Made by a program: the position numbers and the translations under genes. From the NCBI GenBank assembly GCA_963965975.1, contig OZ014418.1, positions 7,047,275 to 7,111,274 on the forward strand: a DNA stretch of 64,000 nucleotides, read 5' to 3'. The DNA is from Xestospongia bergquistia. Taxonomy: Eukaryota; Porifera; Demospongiae; Haplosclerida; Petrosiidae. Below the pieces are notes generated by a model, which saw nothing but the letters and a program-made list of their open reading frames with translations, was not told the DNA's origin and did not search any database. Below, piece after piece: positions 10,634-28,586 of the stretch; within the stretch, counting starts at the first letter, position 1, and each line of letters begins with the position of its first letter.

Positions 10634-13600
10634 ATGGATGACATGTTAAATCCAAGGAAACGGCCAAGAGATGATGATAATGAGATATCAGAAGAGGATG
10701 TAAAGCAAAAACAAGAGAAGCAAACAAGGGATAATGATGTTGTTGTTATTATTGATGGTAGTTGACTATTGTAATGATATAATTGATTTCCATGTGATTT
10801 TACAGATAAAAGAGGAAATGTATCAGTCAAGGAGTTGCAAACAGGTAGTCGTCAATATTTTGAATTAAGTAAGTTGAAGATGGTTTGAAATATTTTTACT
10901 ATAATTATTATGTTATATAGATGATTTTAAAATTAATTGTATTAATACTCTATTATCTACTTTATGTTGATTGTCACTTTTTACACCATATATAGATATT
11001 GCTGATCTTGTTGAGGTTAGTGATTTGTTGAAAACCAACCACTTCTTGGATTCAAAATGGCTTAACCTTGGTCTCCATCTTGGTCTACTAATGGATACAC
11101 TTAAGACTATTGAGGCACAATATGGGAAAGATGTTAGCAGATGTCTTCTGGAGTGTTTGACTTTATGGTTACAAAGAGTGGACAAAGTTGATGAGAGAGG
11201 TGGACCTAATTGGGATACGTTAGCTAATGCTCTTAGTAAGATAGGAGAGAGGTTTTCAGCTGACGATGTAAGGCAAAAAGGTTTGTGTAAGAAAAAAATC
11301 AGAGGTAATTATATATTCTTATATTTTTTAGTAAAAGAAGCAGCTCTCCAAAGATATATTTCATCATTGTCACAGTCTATTGTCAATCCTGTAAAAGTGT
11401 CCCAGCTCTTATTTAGCGAGAGATGTATCAATGAAACTACACTTGATGAGATGGAAAAACCAAAGGTCTCTCTAGATGAGAAGAAGATGACTCTGTTGTC
11501 TGCTATACATATAGCAGTATCGTCAGATTACAAGAAGTTGAAAGTGTTAGCTAAAGTACTATCTAAGTTTGAGAAGACAAGCATTCTATCTAAACAAATT
11601 TCTAGTCAATATAGTAAGAGAAATAATGTCAAATTGATAATGATATTTGATTTTTGTCTAGTTCGAAAGTTTCCAGATGATCAGATGACAGCAGATAATG
11701 TTTCAGAAGTAGTGAATGATCAGTTGAGTAATGAAGATCGTGCCAGTGACATCTTATGTCGTCATTATGGTACTCTATCTCAGTGTTTTTACTATTCTGC
11801 TGATATGGGACAACTACTCCATGGAGAAAATGTAATTTCAAAGGCAATATTATCTACTGCACATTCTTTGTCAAAAGATGAAGCAAGTTTTCATTTGTTA
11901 AAAGCAGTACGTCATGCTGTACATACCAACTATCATAATCTAATAGTGTTTGCTAGTGTACTACTGAAATTTACTAGCAATGTACCATGTGCTAATGCTA
12001 TCTTAGAGGACTGTGGTAAGTATATTATGATTTAGATTAATACCTTTTATTAAATGATATTTTGATAGAAGAAATATTTCCTGATCTTGACATGTCTTTA
12101 ATACAACCTAATAATAGTGGAACTAATCAAGGTATTAATAATAATATAAGTTTTTATAATATCATTCAGTTAACTATTAGATACTACATTAGCAGTGCCA
12201 GTTGAAAGCAGTTCAAGTTTAATTCAAGGTTACTAGTTAATATTGAAGGTTTACATTCAAACATACAACTTATTACAGATGAGGCTCAGGCAATTCCTCG
12301 AAGTTTGAGTCGTGTTTTTGGGTCAAGTAGGAAAGAATTTGCACTAGCCTTTAGCAAAATTCGAAATGCTATCAATGCAAGTCCTCCACCTCTTGAGGAA
12401 TTGAAAGAATTTCTTGAGGATGGCTATTCTTACCTCCAACCTCAATTTGTTCATTGTAACTCCATTGCTGAGGTACTACGAATAGTGAAAGATCACTGTA
12501 CACTGATCGATATCAGTTGTTTAGAGGGTATTGTTGAGCGATTTGATATCAAAGAAGCTGAGACACACATACAAGCATACAAAAATTTCATTCAATCATC
12601 TTGTGAAAAAACAAAAGCTTGTCTTTGCCTGAATGAAAATTTAAAAGTAACAAAAACACCCTTTCTTCTCCGATGTGAAACAGTTGAGTTTGTCTTAGAC
12701 TGGGAGCCTAAAAGTTGCACATTAGAAGATATTAAAGATATTCTTTCAGAGTCACTTGAGATGAATGTACAGATTCGTTATATAAGAGAGGGCAACTCTA
12801 TCATTGTCATCTGCTTTTTCCCACTCGGTCCAGCAATTTTAATCATTATTGCTAAAGCTCAGGAGACTCTTGAAGTACTAAAGAAGAAAGGACTACTCAA
12901 GTTAACTGTAGGCTACTGTACTATTTATGATAAGTGTAAAAGAGATGAGGTAAGAGATGAATAGTGTTATACAACAGTTACTATAAGTGTATATACAGGA
13001 GACTATGGCTGACAGAGAAGAGATTGCAAAGTTGAAAGATCAACTGGAAATGCAACAAACTATCATTAAAAAGCAGACTATGGAAATAGAGACTATTAAA
13101 GGTATTTGTATATACTATTCCTGATGTAGTAAAGATATTAGTATTATCCATGATAAAGGAACTCTGGTCCTCCAATTGATACATCTTATGTCTATAGCAA
13201 CTATATTATAGTACCATCAATAGGCCCAATTATTGTACTATTATATATTATATGTTATAAGGTATTCATGTACATGAGACTAATAGAAACGGGATATGCA
13301 TAGATATCTGATAAGGAAACACCCACTATTTAGACCTCTTTTATCCATATATGGTCATTGTTATAACTACTGGTTTGCTTTATATTCAGGTATTTATAAT
13401 ACTGACCTCTTGTTACTATATGTCATTTTCTGACATTAGTACTAAAACTATGCTCTCCATTACATACTATATGATTCCACAGATAAACAGGGAAATGTAG
13501 AGTTGGCAACATCTATGGAAACAAATCAATATATACCAGGTAGTTAGTTTATTGATCATATAATTTAATTTACAAACATTTATTTCTCAGATATTTCTGA

Positions 13601-15677
13601 TATCTTAAAGAGAACTCCAGATGAACATGATGTACTCAATCTATTAGCTGTTATTGATCACAAGTGGTATGAAATCGGTTTGTCTTTAAAAGTTTTTCGC
13701 CATGTTTTGAATCATCTGAGACTAAGTAGTGAGAGTAATATTGTCAAACTAGATCAAGTCATTCATACCTGGATAATTACTGGGTCGTGTCCTGTTACCT
13801 GGGAGACAGTGATTGTTGCTATTGAGGGTCCTCTTATTAAAAATATAGAAGTAGCTAAAGAAATACGTAAACATTTGGCTAATGCAGAATTGAACTGGCA
13901 ACAAGAAATAGAAGAAACCAGCTGTAAAGAGAAGACTATGGAAGTAGAGTCTATTGCAAAACATCAAGGTATCTATATCTTGTTCCATTATCATGAAATT
14001 ATTGTCTTTTAATTAATGTCTAAACAAGAAGAAAAAATCACATTATTGTCTTCAGAATTAAGTGAGAGAGACAAAGAGGAGCTCAAACTAAGTTCACAAG
14101 GTAACTTCTGGTATATTAGCAGATCATTTTACAATATTTTGTCTTCTTAAACAAAGCTCAAGACTCAGTCTCATCTGATCAAATACTTGAGGAAATCCAA
14201 ATAATATCTAGCCCAGAAACCACTACACCAACTATCAGTGAAGATATAGGTATGTAGAATACAAAATATCAATATTTATTTATAGTTTTATTCAATTAGA
14301 GTTTAAAGATCAATTAACTGATGTTAAAAAGGCAGACAAAGGTAGGCAAGTTATAAATAATCTAAGTCTTATGTATATAATGAATATTTATTAATACATA
14401 AGCCATGTAGATATATGGCAATAGCATCATTTAATATTTTGATCATATCTAGAGGAGTACATTGTCAGTGTATGTTATATAGAGATGATACTACTGCTAT
14501 CTAATATATAAACCCACCCCCTATATTTTGAAGTTAGAAATGGTACCTCTTATTTTTTAGATTTCTTAGAGAAAGAAGATGACAAGACTATTTTTAAAGG
14601 AAGGTGAGTGTATGTACATGAATAACATGATAATGAGATAAATGTTTGTAAAGGTATTTCAGAGAAATTGCTGAAACTAGTTTACATGATTTACCAAATG
14701 GCAAGAAACGTAACACTGAAGTATTATTTAGAAGTTATCATATCACTCATTATCCATGGGGAGAGTGTCATGACTGGGACTCCATACTACAACCATTCAG
14801 ATTTAGTAGTTCTAACTTTGGAGTTCCTCTTCAAGAAGTTCATATAACAGTAGATAAACTGTGTCATATAACACATGAGGTACCTGCCAGAAAAATTTGT
14901 CAAGCAGAGTACTTCAATTTTAAACCTACACACATAGTAGGAATAGCTGGATCACCAATTGGAGAGAGCTATGTTATATGTGATCCTACTAACCAACCAC
15001 CTACTGAAGAAACAGAGTACCGACACGTGAGTTCTGATGAAAATCTATTTCCTGGATGTTACAGCTGGTGGTCTATTGATCATAACCATTATCTTTCACC
15101 ATCATCAAACTATTACTATAGTGACCTTTTCACTTCATTATCTCGTTATGGTAATGTTAAATTCTCAGGCTACATAATTCAACTACTACAATATTACCAA
15201 GAAGCCTATGATGTTGATCCATTACCTCATGTTCAATTCAGATGTGGTGGTACTTTACGTTACAAAAAAGAGATTTGTAAGGTAGTTATAGTATGCACCA
15301 ATACATACCCTCTACCTGAAGATGAGTTCCCTATTATATGGGATGACATTTTATATGACAAAAATGGAAGGGTAGCAGACATCGAACCTTTTAAAGTTGT
15401 AATTAAAAATGGAATATCAGGAGACAGACATATGCCTCTCTTCTATTCTTGGGACACATATGCCTTTGGTTTTTATTTTCCTAACAAGAACTACAGGCTA
15501 CGATGTCCTAAATCTGAAAATTTTGAGCGTTCAGAAGTTGAACACTATGATGAGTCTTGCGTCAAAACACAGCCTGATCCAAACAATGAGAACAAGTTAA
15601 CATGTCCTAACAGGTTTTTAGATGATAGTGAAAGTGATGATGAAGAGGAGTACATTTCTAAGAAGCAACAACAATGA
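10634..15677 (+). CDS. Death-fold gene B: two Death domains, coiled coil and C-terminal CHxTH domain
   Basis: Exons by reading frame: 10634-10757, 10806-10868, 10996-11280, 11332-11613, 11662-12015, 12069-12131, 12181-12228, 12279-12949, 12999-13101, 13483-13539, 13591-13968, 14029-14100, 14157-14249, 14300-14341, 14561-14603, 14663-15677. The joined frame is open for 1,230 residues. The first Death domain is at 10996-11280, two repeated helical modules follow (11332-12015), then an alpha/beta module (12279-12949) and a short coiled coil. A second Death-like domain is in exon 13591-13968 (HKWYEIGLSLKVF, PVTWETVIVAI); gene A lacks it. The C-terminus is CHxTH copy 4. That copy has no TATA/AP-1 promoter and no usable in-frame ATG in its short first exon (14561-14603). 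It fits only as a phase-1 continuation, so the fusion is well supported. The role is probably an intracellular death-fold adaptor or sensor (inference). Confidence 0.75.
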
Positions 15678-16085
15678 TGACATATAGAAGAACTTATTCC
15701 ACAGACCATATTGCTTTAACCTCTTGCTAATATTAACATAATCTATTAAGTGATATTTTTTATAAAAAATTGTATAATCATAAAAAGTGTGGGTGGTACT
15801 TCAACATATACTAAATAAACAATGAGTCACAATCTAAACGATTGGTAAGTCATGGCTAGTGGTTTGACAATACTAAACCTCAAATGTTTATCTAATTATG
15901 TAATGGTTTTCCTTCTATAAATATATCTATGTTATCACGTGATCATATACAGACCAATGTACTATTGGTAGATAATATAGTATAGTATTACTCAGAATGA
16001 CTCATCATAATATCCATCCCATAATACTGTCTATATAAATAGAAGTAGAATCAAACAAACTACTAGATATAAAGAATTGATCATA
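15678..16085. other. Intergenic spacer before CHxTH copy 5
   Basis: Holds the AATAAA at 15814-15819 for gene B and the promoter of copy 5. No gene is seen. Confidence 0.6.
15998..16041 (+). promoter_or_regulatory. AP-1-like site plus TATA box, CHxTH copy 5
   Basis: TGACTCA at 15998-16004 and TATATAAATA at 16032-16041, 45 nt before the ATG at 16086. The motif pair and the sequence between the two sites are almost unchanged from copies 1 and 3. Confidence 0.55.
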
Positions 16086-17356
16086 ATGGCAGAGGGTCAA
16101 GGTATCGTTTGGACTGGAAGGTAAGTATATATATTTCCTAGCAATTGTTTTAAATGATAATTTATGAATTTTTTGTAAATTATTTCAGAAATGTTGCTGA
16201 AAGTTTTAATGCAGAAGTATTATTTAGATGTTATCATCTCACTCATCTTCCATGGAAGGAATACAAAGATTGGGACCACATTCCACTTCTTGGTGGTGTT
16301 AGTGAAGTACCTCTACAACAAGTGCCTATACAAGTAAGAAAACTTTGTCATGTAACACATGAACAAGCTGCAGACAAAATTATTCAAAAGGATCATGACC
16401 AAGATTATTTTATTTTTAAACCTAATCATAAATGTGGAAAAGTACGAGCAATAGGAACAACCTACACTATATGTGAGCCTACTGATCAACCACCTAATGT
16501 TGAGACTACATATCGCTATTTGAGTTCTACTGAAAGAGTTTTTCCTGGGTATTATATCTGGTGGTCTATTGATCATGACAACTACCCACCATCATCTTCA
16601 GAATATTATTTTAGTCATTTTTTCTCTCCTTCATCTCGTTATGGTAACATTAAGTTTTCAGGCAACATCAAGGAATTACTACAATATTATCAAGAAGCTT
16701 ACATTAAAGACAAAGTTAATCCATTGCCTCGTATTCAGTTCAGATGTGGAGGTACTTTACGTTACAAACGAGAAATCTGTAAGATTGTTATGGTATGTAC
16801 TGATGTACACCCTCTACCTGAAGATGAGTTTCCTAGGATGTGGAAAGGTCATGGATTTCGCTACAACAAAGATGGAAAGATAACATTTGTTGAACCTATA
16901 GAAGTTATGATAAGAAATGGAGTATCAGGAGTAAGAGAACCATACTAACCCTACTCTTGGGACACATATACCTTCGCTTTTTATTTTCCTGATGACATAT
17001 ATATGTTAGTATGTCCTACATTGGAAAAATTCAAATGTTCAGAGATTGAACATGATGACCTTTGCCTCGCCTCACAACCAAATCCAAATAGTAGTAGTGG
17101 ATACATTTGTCCCAACAAATTACCTTCACCATATAAATCATTGTCATCATGTACTTCATGTTTGGATTGCTCTATCAAGTCAGTTCCTCTGTTTCAAAGA
17201 ACTCTGTCACCATCACATCCTCAATTTTCTTCATCCTTCATACCTTCAAACATATTTTCCAGTCCAGTATCTAACAACAAAAGTAACAAAGAAGTAACTT
17301 CTCCAACAAAAAAGCAGAGAGTTATGTATGATGATGATGATGATGGTGGTTGGTAA
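16086..17356 (+). pseudogene. CHxTH copy 5, interrupted by one premature stop
   Basis: Exon 1 is 16086-16120, and exon 2 starts at 16189 with the family's phase-2 junction. The frame matches copies 1 and 3 (CHVTHEQAA, FPGYYIWWS, SRYGN, RCGGTLRY) until a TAA at 16946-16948. It replaces the codon that in copies 1 and 3 lies just before PYSWDTYAF. The same frame is then open again to 17356, with a family-like C-terminal region and an Asp-rich end. There is one lesion, no frameshift and an intact promoter. It may be a young pseudogene, a truncated protein of about 265 residues, or a sequencing or allelic difference. The C-terminal region after the stop carries an additional Ser/Cys-rich stretch not seen in the shorter copies. 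Confidence 0.7.
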
Positions 17357-17604
17357 TCACATGATAATTACATGTTCAAACTATATGTATAAACATTTTT
17401 AATGTATTATACACAGTAAAGACATGTGTAGTCTCATTCTAAGACCTAAATCTTCCTCCAATAGGTCTAGGAATGAGGATAGTACACACATTAGTATAAT
17501 ATTTAACTCATTATTATATCATTTTAATGGACATAATATTGTTTGGCATATTAACTTTATATTGTTGAATTAATTTATTGTGTTTACAATAAATAAAATA
17601 AATA

Positions 17605-23035
<5,431 letters not shown>

Positions 23036-23301
23036 TTTTAGAGAGATGTGAATCAAGTATAATGGAGATGAAAGAAACTAGAAAATATTTTATAAAGTAA
23101 AAATTACACAATGATAAAACTCAAGAGGATAAATTTTAACCCTACCACCCCAAACATTACATAATTGGTGACGTCATAATTATAATTATAATTATTAAGA
23201 CAATAAAATTTAGTTCAGTTAAAGTGCATATTTATCATATTATTATATAGAGATATTTTTTATCTTGTAACACTCAAAATAAAAAGTAGAACAAGTTAAA
23301 T

Positions 23302-26300
23302 TTATATTGGCTGGAAAGCTTGTGGTGGGATGTTCCCTTGACTCTGTACATGAGAAAAGAAAGAAATTATAAATACATTGAGTAATAGAGAGGAATGCAA
23401 TAAGAAAAGGAGAAAGGAATCATTCTTACATTGAGAAGTTTGAAAGCTGCAATAGCTTTGTCATAATTCCAGCCATTCTCTGTCAAACATCTAGCAAGGG
23501 AGAGTGAGTTAGTAAATGACATGTAACACTCACTTTTTACTCCACTCAAGGTTCATTCCGGACTCAAGGCTAAACCGTCCAACTATTTCATCCTAACACA
23601 CAAGAATAAAGACATGAAAGAATGAAGACACATCATTACCTGACTGTAAGATGGTTGAGGAGGAAGAGAAGTAAAAGGGGCAACAGGTTGTACGAGGGTA
23701 GGATGAGAAGGGTCAAAGGGCATTGACTGAGAAAATGGTGAAGTCATTTGGACTGTAGAACTTGACATAAAAGGGGGTGGAGAAGGTTGTAGCCGTGTAA
23801 AGTGTTCCTGGACTTCATCCTGATATTGCTTGAATGAAGGAGGGAGAGAAAATATTTAAAACAATTTTTGTTTGATCTTTGATCTTACCTTGACTGTGTC
23901 AAAGTTAGGATTTCTGATGGTCAGCTGATCGTTGATTATAGCCACGCTGGGAGGGAGAGAACATTACCAGAAACAAACATGATATATTATAACTTTAAAG
24001 TATTATATTATAGTACAATGTAATATAGTAGAGTACATTGATCCAATGAAGGGTACAATATGTGATCTCAGTTTACACACATTTAATGGCATTTGTATTA
24101 TAAAGTACCCCTTCTTTTAAGGGAGTTAATTTTTTCATTATTTTAATGATCGTTTGTGACCAGCAGAGTACATTGATATATAACAAATTGTTATCCAATG
24201 AAGGGTACAATATGTGATCTCAGTTTACACACATTTAATGGCATTTGTATTATAAAAGTACCCCTTCTTTTAAGGGAGTTAATTTTTTCATTATTTTAAT
24301 GATCGTTTTGTGACCAGCAGAGTACATTGATATATAACAAATTATGTTATCCAATGAAGGGTAGAATTATGTGATCTCAGTTTACACACATTTAATGGCA
24401 TTTGTATTATAAAAGTACCCCTTCTTTTAAGGGAGTTAATTGTTTCATTATTTTAATGATCGTTTTGTGACCAGCACCATATCACATTGATATCTGATTC
24501 TCTTAATAATAATTTGAAGAGTATCTTGATCACCTTCATTTACAAGGTAATGTCTCCTTGAAAGTGTAATGGTGACAATTACTAACTCTTCAATATATCT
24601 TTACTTGTGTTTTGAGTGTTCTTTCACAAGTTATCTCAGAGATTAGTTCGAATTAGTTGATATCTTCTACTGAAATATCATCAACTTTTGATATATAGCT
24701 CAAATGGTCACTTTTCAAAAGAAGTTAATTTTGTCATATATTGTGGCAAAAATAATTCTTGTATTATTGTTATTTGAAGGTCATAATTTTATTAACAATG
24801 TCTCTGTTGTATAGTCAGATATGACACCACATAATATGAAGTGTATTTTAGATGTCACACAATTTCAAAACATAAGTTCAGACTTCACAATATTGAAGTT
24901 AAGTCATTCTATATCTTGTTGTAAATTCTTAAGCACATTATCAGTAAAGACGACCTTTAAACTTCTTAACATATTACAACATAGTCATGTTAATCAGCTA
25001 CCTTGTAGGTATGTAGTTCAATAAGACAACATTGTATTATCAGATGATGTGCAATACTGTAGTATTGTCAAATCACATACCAGTAGATGAGTATTGTGGT
25101 GATATGTTTCATGTAGAATGAATTGGGATCAAAGGATCATTCCTTTCATGATAACATGTTATATTTGAGTTACTTGAAGTCATACAGCCAGTGTAATAAT
25201 TGTGTAACAGTTTGAGAAATTTTGTTTAATAGTTAATATCTTCATATCATCACTGGCCAGTTTATAATTTATATGATAATAATGTTATTGGTTAGTATTG
25301 GTTTAGTGTTCAATATATTCTTGTCATAGTAATTATCATCATAACTTCCATTTTTTATTAGTGAAATTTTAAATTGATGATATTTATTGTGATGACCTGG
25401 AGGTCATTTTTATATATTTCATCACAAATGCCACTGTTGTGTCTCAATAATATCATTATTATTAATGTATCTATTAATAGATACAATTTATTTTTAACCC
25501 TTCAATATTTCAAGTGACACTGTTGTGTCTCAATAGTATTATTATTAACGTGTCCATTAATAAAGACACAATTATTTTTAACCCTTTAATTTCAAATTAT
25601 ATTAATACACAACACTTGATCTTTCTCAAAATTTGAGGCACAATAATTAAATTCAAAACAATATTTGATATACAGTTATAATTATATTCATAGCCTCAAT
25701 GAGCTATATTTTTAATGATATTCATAGCTTGTCTATCCCATAAACCCTTTATTACAAATAATTGATATTTAAATCACTCACCCGGTTCCAGCTGCCACTA
25801 TAATAAAAGTACGACAGAAAGATCTGATAGGATGTGAGTCCATTTTAGAATTAGAGGAAGCTAATGAAAATAAAATTCTATTTCATTATTAAAGATACCT
25901 TACAACTTACCTTCAGCAAACACACCATATACAGTGAAACCAGTACACATGGGCTATTAATAGAATAGGACTATTAACTCATGAATTATTCATATTTATC
26001 TCACAGAGGCCTTCATCACATCAACACTAAATGAACTAGCAATATGAAAACTTCTAGGTAATTGACGAAGACACTGGACTATATCAATACGACCATGTTT
26101 AATAAGAGAGGAACGTTTCCCTAGAGAGAGAGAGAGAGGACAGTAATAGATATGTGTGTATAGACAATAAATATAACTGACCTGCTTCTCTAACTCTTAC
26201 TAAGTTACGACTGAGAGGCATATACTGATGAAATGGTGGACCCCTTAAATATAATAGAATAATAATGTTTGTGTATTATGTACATGTACAATATGCTACA

Positions 26301-27234
26301 TGTATACCTTTGCTGTTGTTGTTGTTGTTGTATATCTAGCGAGAGAGAAAACACAGCCTATACACACAAGAGAGAGAGAGAGAGAGATGTAAATATTACT
26401 ACATAGTACTTACAGTGTCACTGTAAGCCTCTAATAACTTGTCTCTGCTTTCTCCATCATATAAACTATAGAACCTGTAAGAAAATAAATGGACTGATTT
26501 TAATAATACTAACATTGTTTTAGTATTTAAATATTAAATAGTTCTTGGGTTTTGTAGACAAATCAGTTTAAAAACTTGTCAATCATTCATGTAATATCTT
26601 CATATTGTTTCTGATAAATTTGAAATAATTATATTTTAACTTACTGTTCTAGAAATGACACAACAAGTGAACGGACTTCATCATTCACTAAATATCCTTT
26701 CTAAATAACAACAAAAGCAACAGACATCATGTGACTATCACATGGTTGTCACATGAACCTACTTGCGATGGAGGGAGGGAACCAGTACTAGTTGGTAGGT
26801 CAAACTTTATTGGACCTGGTAACTGCTGGCCATCCTAAATTAAGATAATATTAGTTATTAATAGTTATTAGTAGTTATAACCTAAGTCTATAATGTCCAT
26901 ACATCTATATAGGTATTACCAATATTAATAGATTTGGGAAATATTTGCGAAGGTTTCCAGCATATGCAGCAAAGTCTTGGAGATGTTCTTGAAAAGGATT
27001 ATTTTCCAACACTAATGTAGTGACGGAGGTCAATGGAGCTATTGCTTCAAGTTCTTTAGTATTACGTAACTAATAAATCATAACATTTAATACATAAATT
27101 TAGCTAATGAGTACTTGTCTAACCTCATTCTCTGAGAGGTCTAAAATTTGTAAATGTGGACACTTTTCTTTTAGTGAAGAGTAGGCTTGTAATCTTTGTA
27201 ACTTGTTCCTATTAAGATATAGAGCATTTAGCTA

Positions 27235-27290
<56 letters not shown>

Positions 27291-28586
27291 TTCATATTCT
27301 AATCACACTATTTTCTTACATTTGGACACCGAATAGCAATCTGATCTAAAATAGCGTTCACAAATCCTGTATCAAACATACTTCCTCTAATCTTGTGTTG
27401 TTGCAGAACTAATAGTTAATATAACAATAAGTAACAAAACCACACCCACTCACTTTCATCATGAAACATGTCACTCAAATCTAATGACATATTCATAGCA
27501 TCATATCGCTTGCCTAATACCTCCTAATATTATAGAGAAATATAACAGCAGTATTGTCCATCAACTTACCAATAAGACAGAAGTTGTATCTTCTTCCATC
27601 ATATCAGTACTCTCCCCACGTTGAAAAGACACTCTTCTCTCTCCTCCACTTGTATCTCTCCATCCTCCTCCGCCAGAATTCCATCCACCACGCCCCCATT
27701 TCCCACCACTACCGCTAGTATTACCACGAGGTGGTGGGCTGGGTTTTACTAAAATGGCTGGATTTTGAAGACCTTTAAGTTGATTAGCTGCTCTGTGTTC
27801 TTCAATAAAGAACATTAGCTTGTCTCCTTTGCTGTGTACTTGTTGTGGTTGAAAAGGCTCTTCAATTTGTTGCTGGAGTTCTTGTAGAACAGAGTCATGA
27901 TCTTCGTTAGCTGCACCATTTAACTAAAGTTAATTTTATACTTATAACTGTATATACAAAATGTTTTAGAATCTCACTGTAATTTTATGCCAATTTTGTT
28001 GTCCTTGGCTGTCATTTTGACCCAACCCACTCAATCGACCAAACACACTTCCTTTTCCTCGTCCACTAGCCCCGCCTCCTCCAGGTTCTCTGCCCAAACG
28101 ATTAAAAACAGATCCACGACTGAAACCTCCTTTACCACCAGATGGAGGACTCTTATTATAAGGAGTACTGTTAAAGAAATTCAATAAGTTTATTAATTTA
28201 ATAATTCTATTAACTTACTATCTATTTCTTCCTTGACTGTTACTACTGCTACCATAATCTCCACTATCATCTCCATAATCGCCTTCTAATCGACTACGAG
28301 GGTTAACACCTCCTCTGTTTCCTTTTCCACGTGGTCCACCTCCACGTGTCCAACGTCCACCTTGTCCTCCTCCACCTCTCCCTCTCCCCCTCCCTCTGCC
28401 GCCTCCTTGCCATCCACCCATCCTTTGATTATCGTAACTAGTGTCACCAGAATCATTCCACCGATCGTCATGTTGATCTTTAACTGATAAAGAAATTAAG
28501 TTATACTTATGAAAGAAATGAGACTTACAATTCACTTTTCTTCCTTTGCCTCCCCTTCCCCTATTAAATGACCCACGAGACGCCAT
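23302..28586 (-). CDS. NXF1: NXF1 / TAP, bulk mRNA nuclear export receptor
   Basis: The multi-exon gene starts MASRGSFNRGRGG at 28586 and stops at 23302-23304. In order it has an Arg/Gly-rich N-terminus (28100-28586, many RGG/GRGRG), an RRM-like region around 27500-27850, leucine-rich repeats at about 26930-27400 (LYLNRNKL-type, LVLENNPF), an NTF2-like domain at about 25800-26830 (FYSLYDGES, SRNLVRVREAG, RSFHIASSFSVD), and a C-terminal UBA-like TAP-C domain (SGMNLEWSKKCL, ENGWNYDKAIAAF) ending in QAFQPI. This order is the standard NXF1 architecture. In other animals it works with NXT1 and FG nucleoporins to carry mRNA through nuclear pores. One long intron (about 23950-25780) holds a tandem repeat. 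NEMF begins 266 bp beyond its stop on the same strand. Confidence 0.92.
24031..24477. repeat. Three tandem copies of an approximately 152-156-bp unit in an NXF1 intron
   Basis: Units begin with CCAATGAAGGGTA at 24043, 24195 and 24351, and end at a shared GACCAGCA. They are nearly identical, with single-base indels. The rest of the 1.8-kb intron to about 25780 is AT-rich and shows no gene. Confidence 0.9.
27238..27285. repeat. (GA)n microsatellite at an NXF1 3' splice site
   Basis: On the coding strand a CT run ends in CATCTAG before a leucine-rich-repeat exon. Shorter runs near 26120-26138 and 26371-26387 occupy similar sites in NXF1. Confidence 0.85.

Larger units (their letters stand above)
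8301..15820. repeat. Tandem segmental duplication, unit 2 (about 7.5 kb)
   Basis: Contains CHxTH copy 3, death-fold gene B and CHxTH copy 4, in the same order and orientation as unit 1. It ends near the AATAAA at 15814, matching the AATAAA at 8292 in unit 1. Unit 2 differs mainly by loss of two coiled-coil exons and presence of an extra Death-domain exon. A partial third unit (copy 5 only) follows. Confidence 0.85.
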
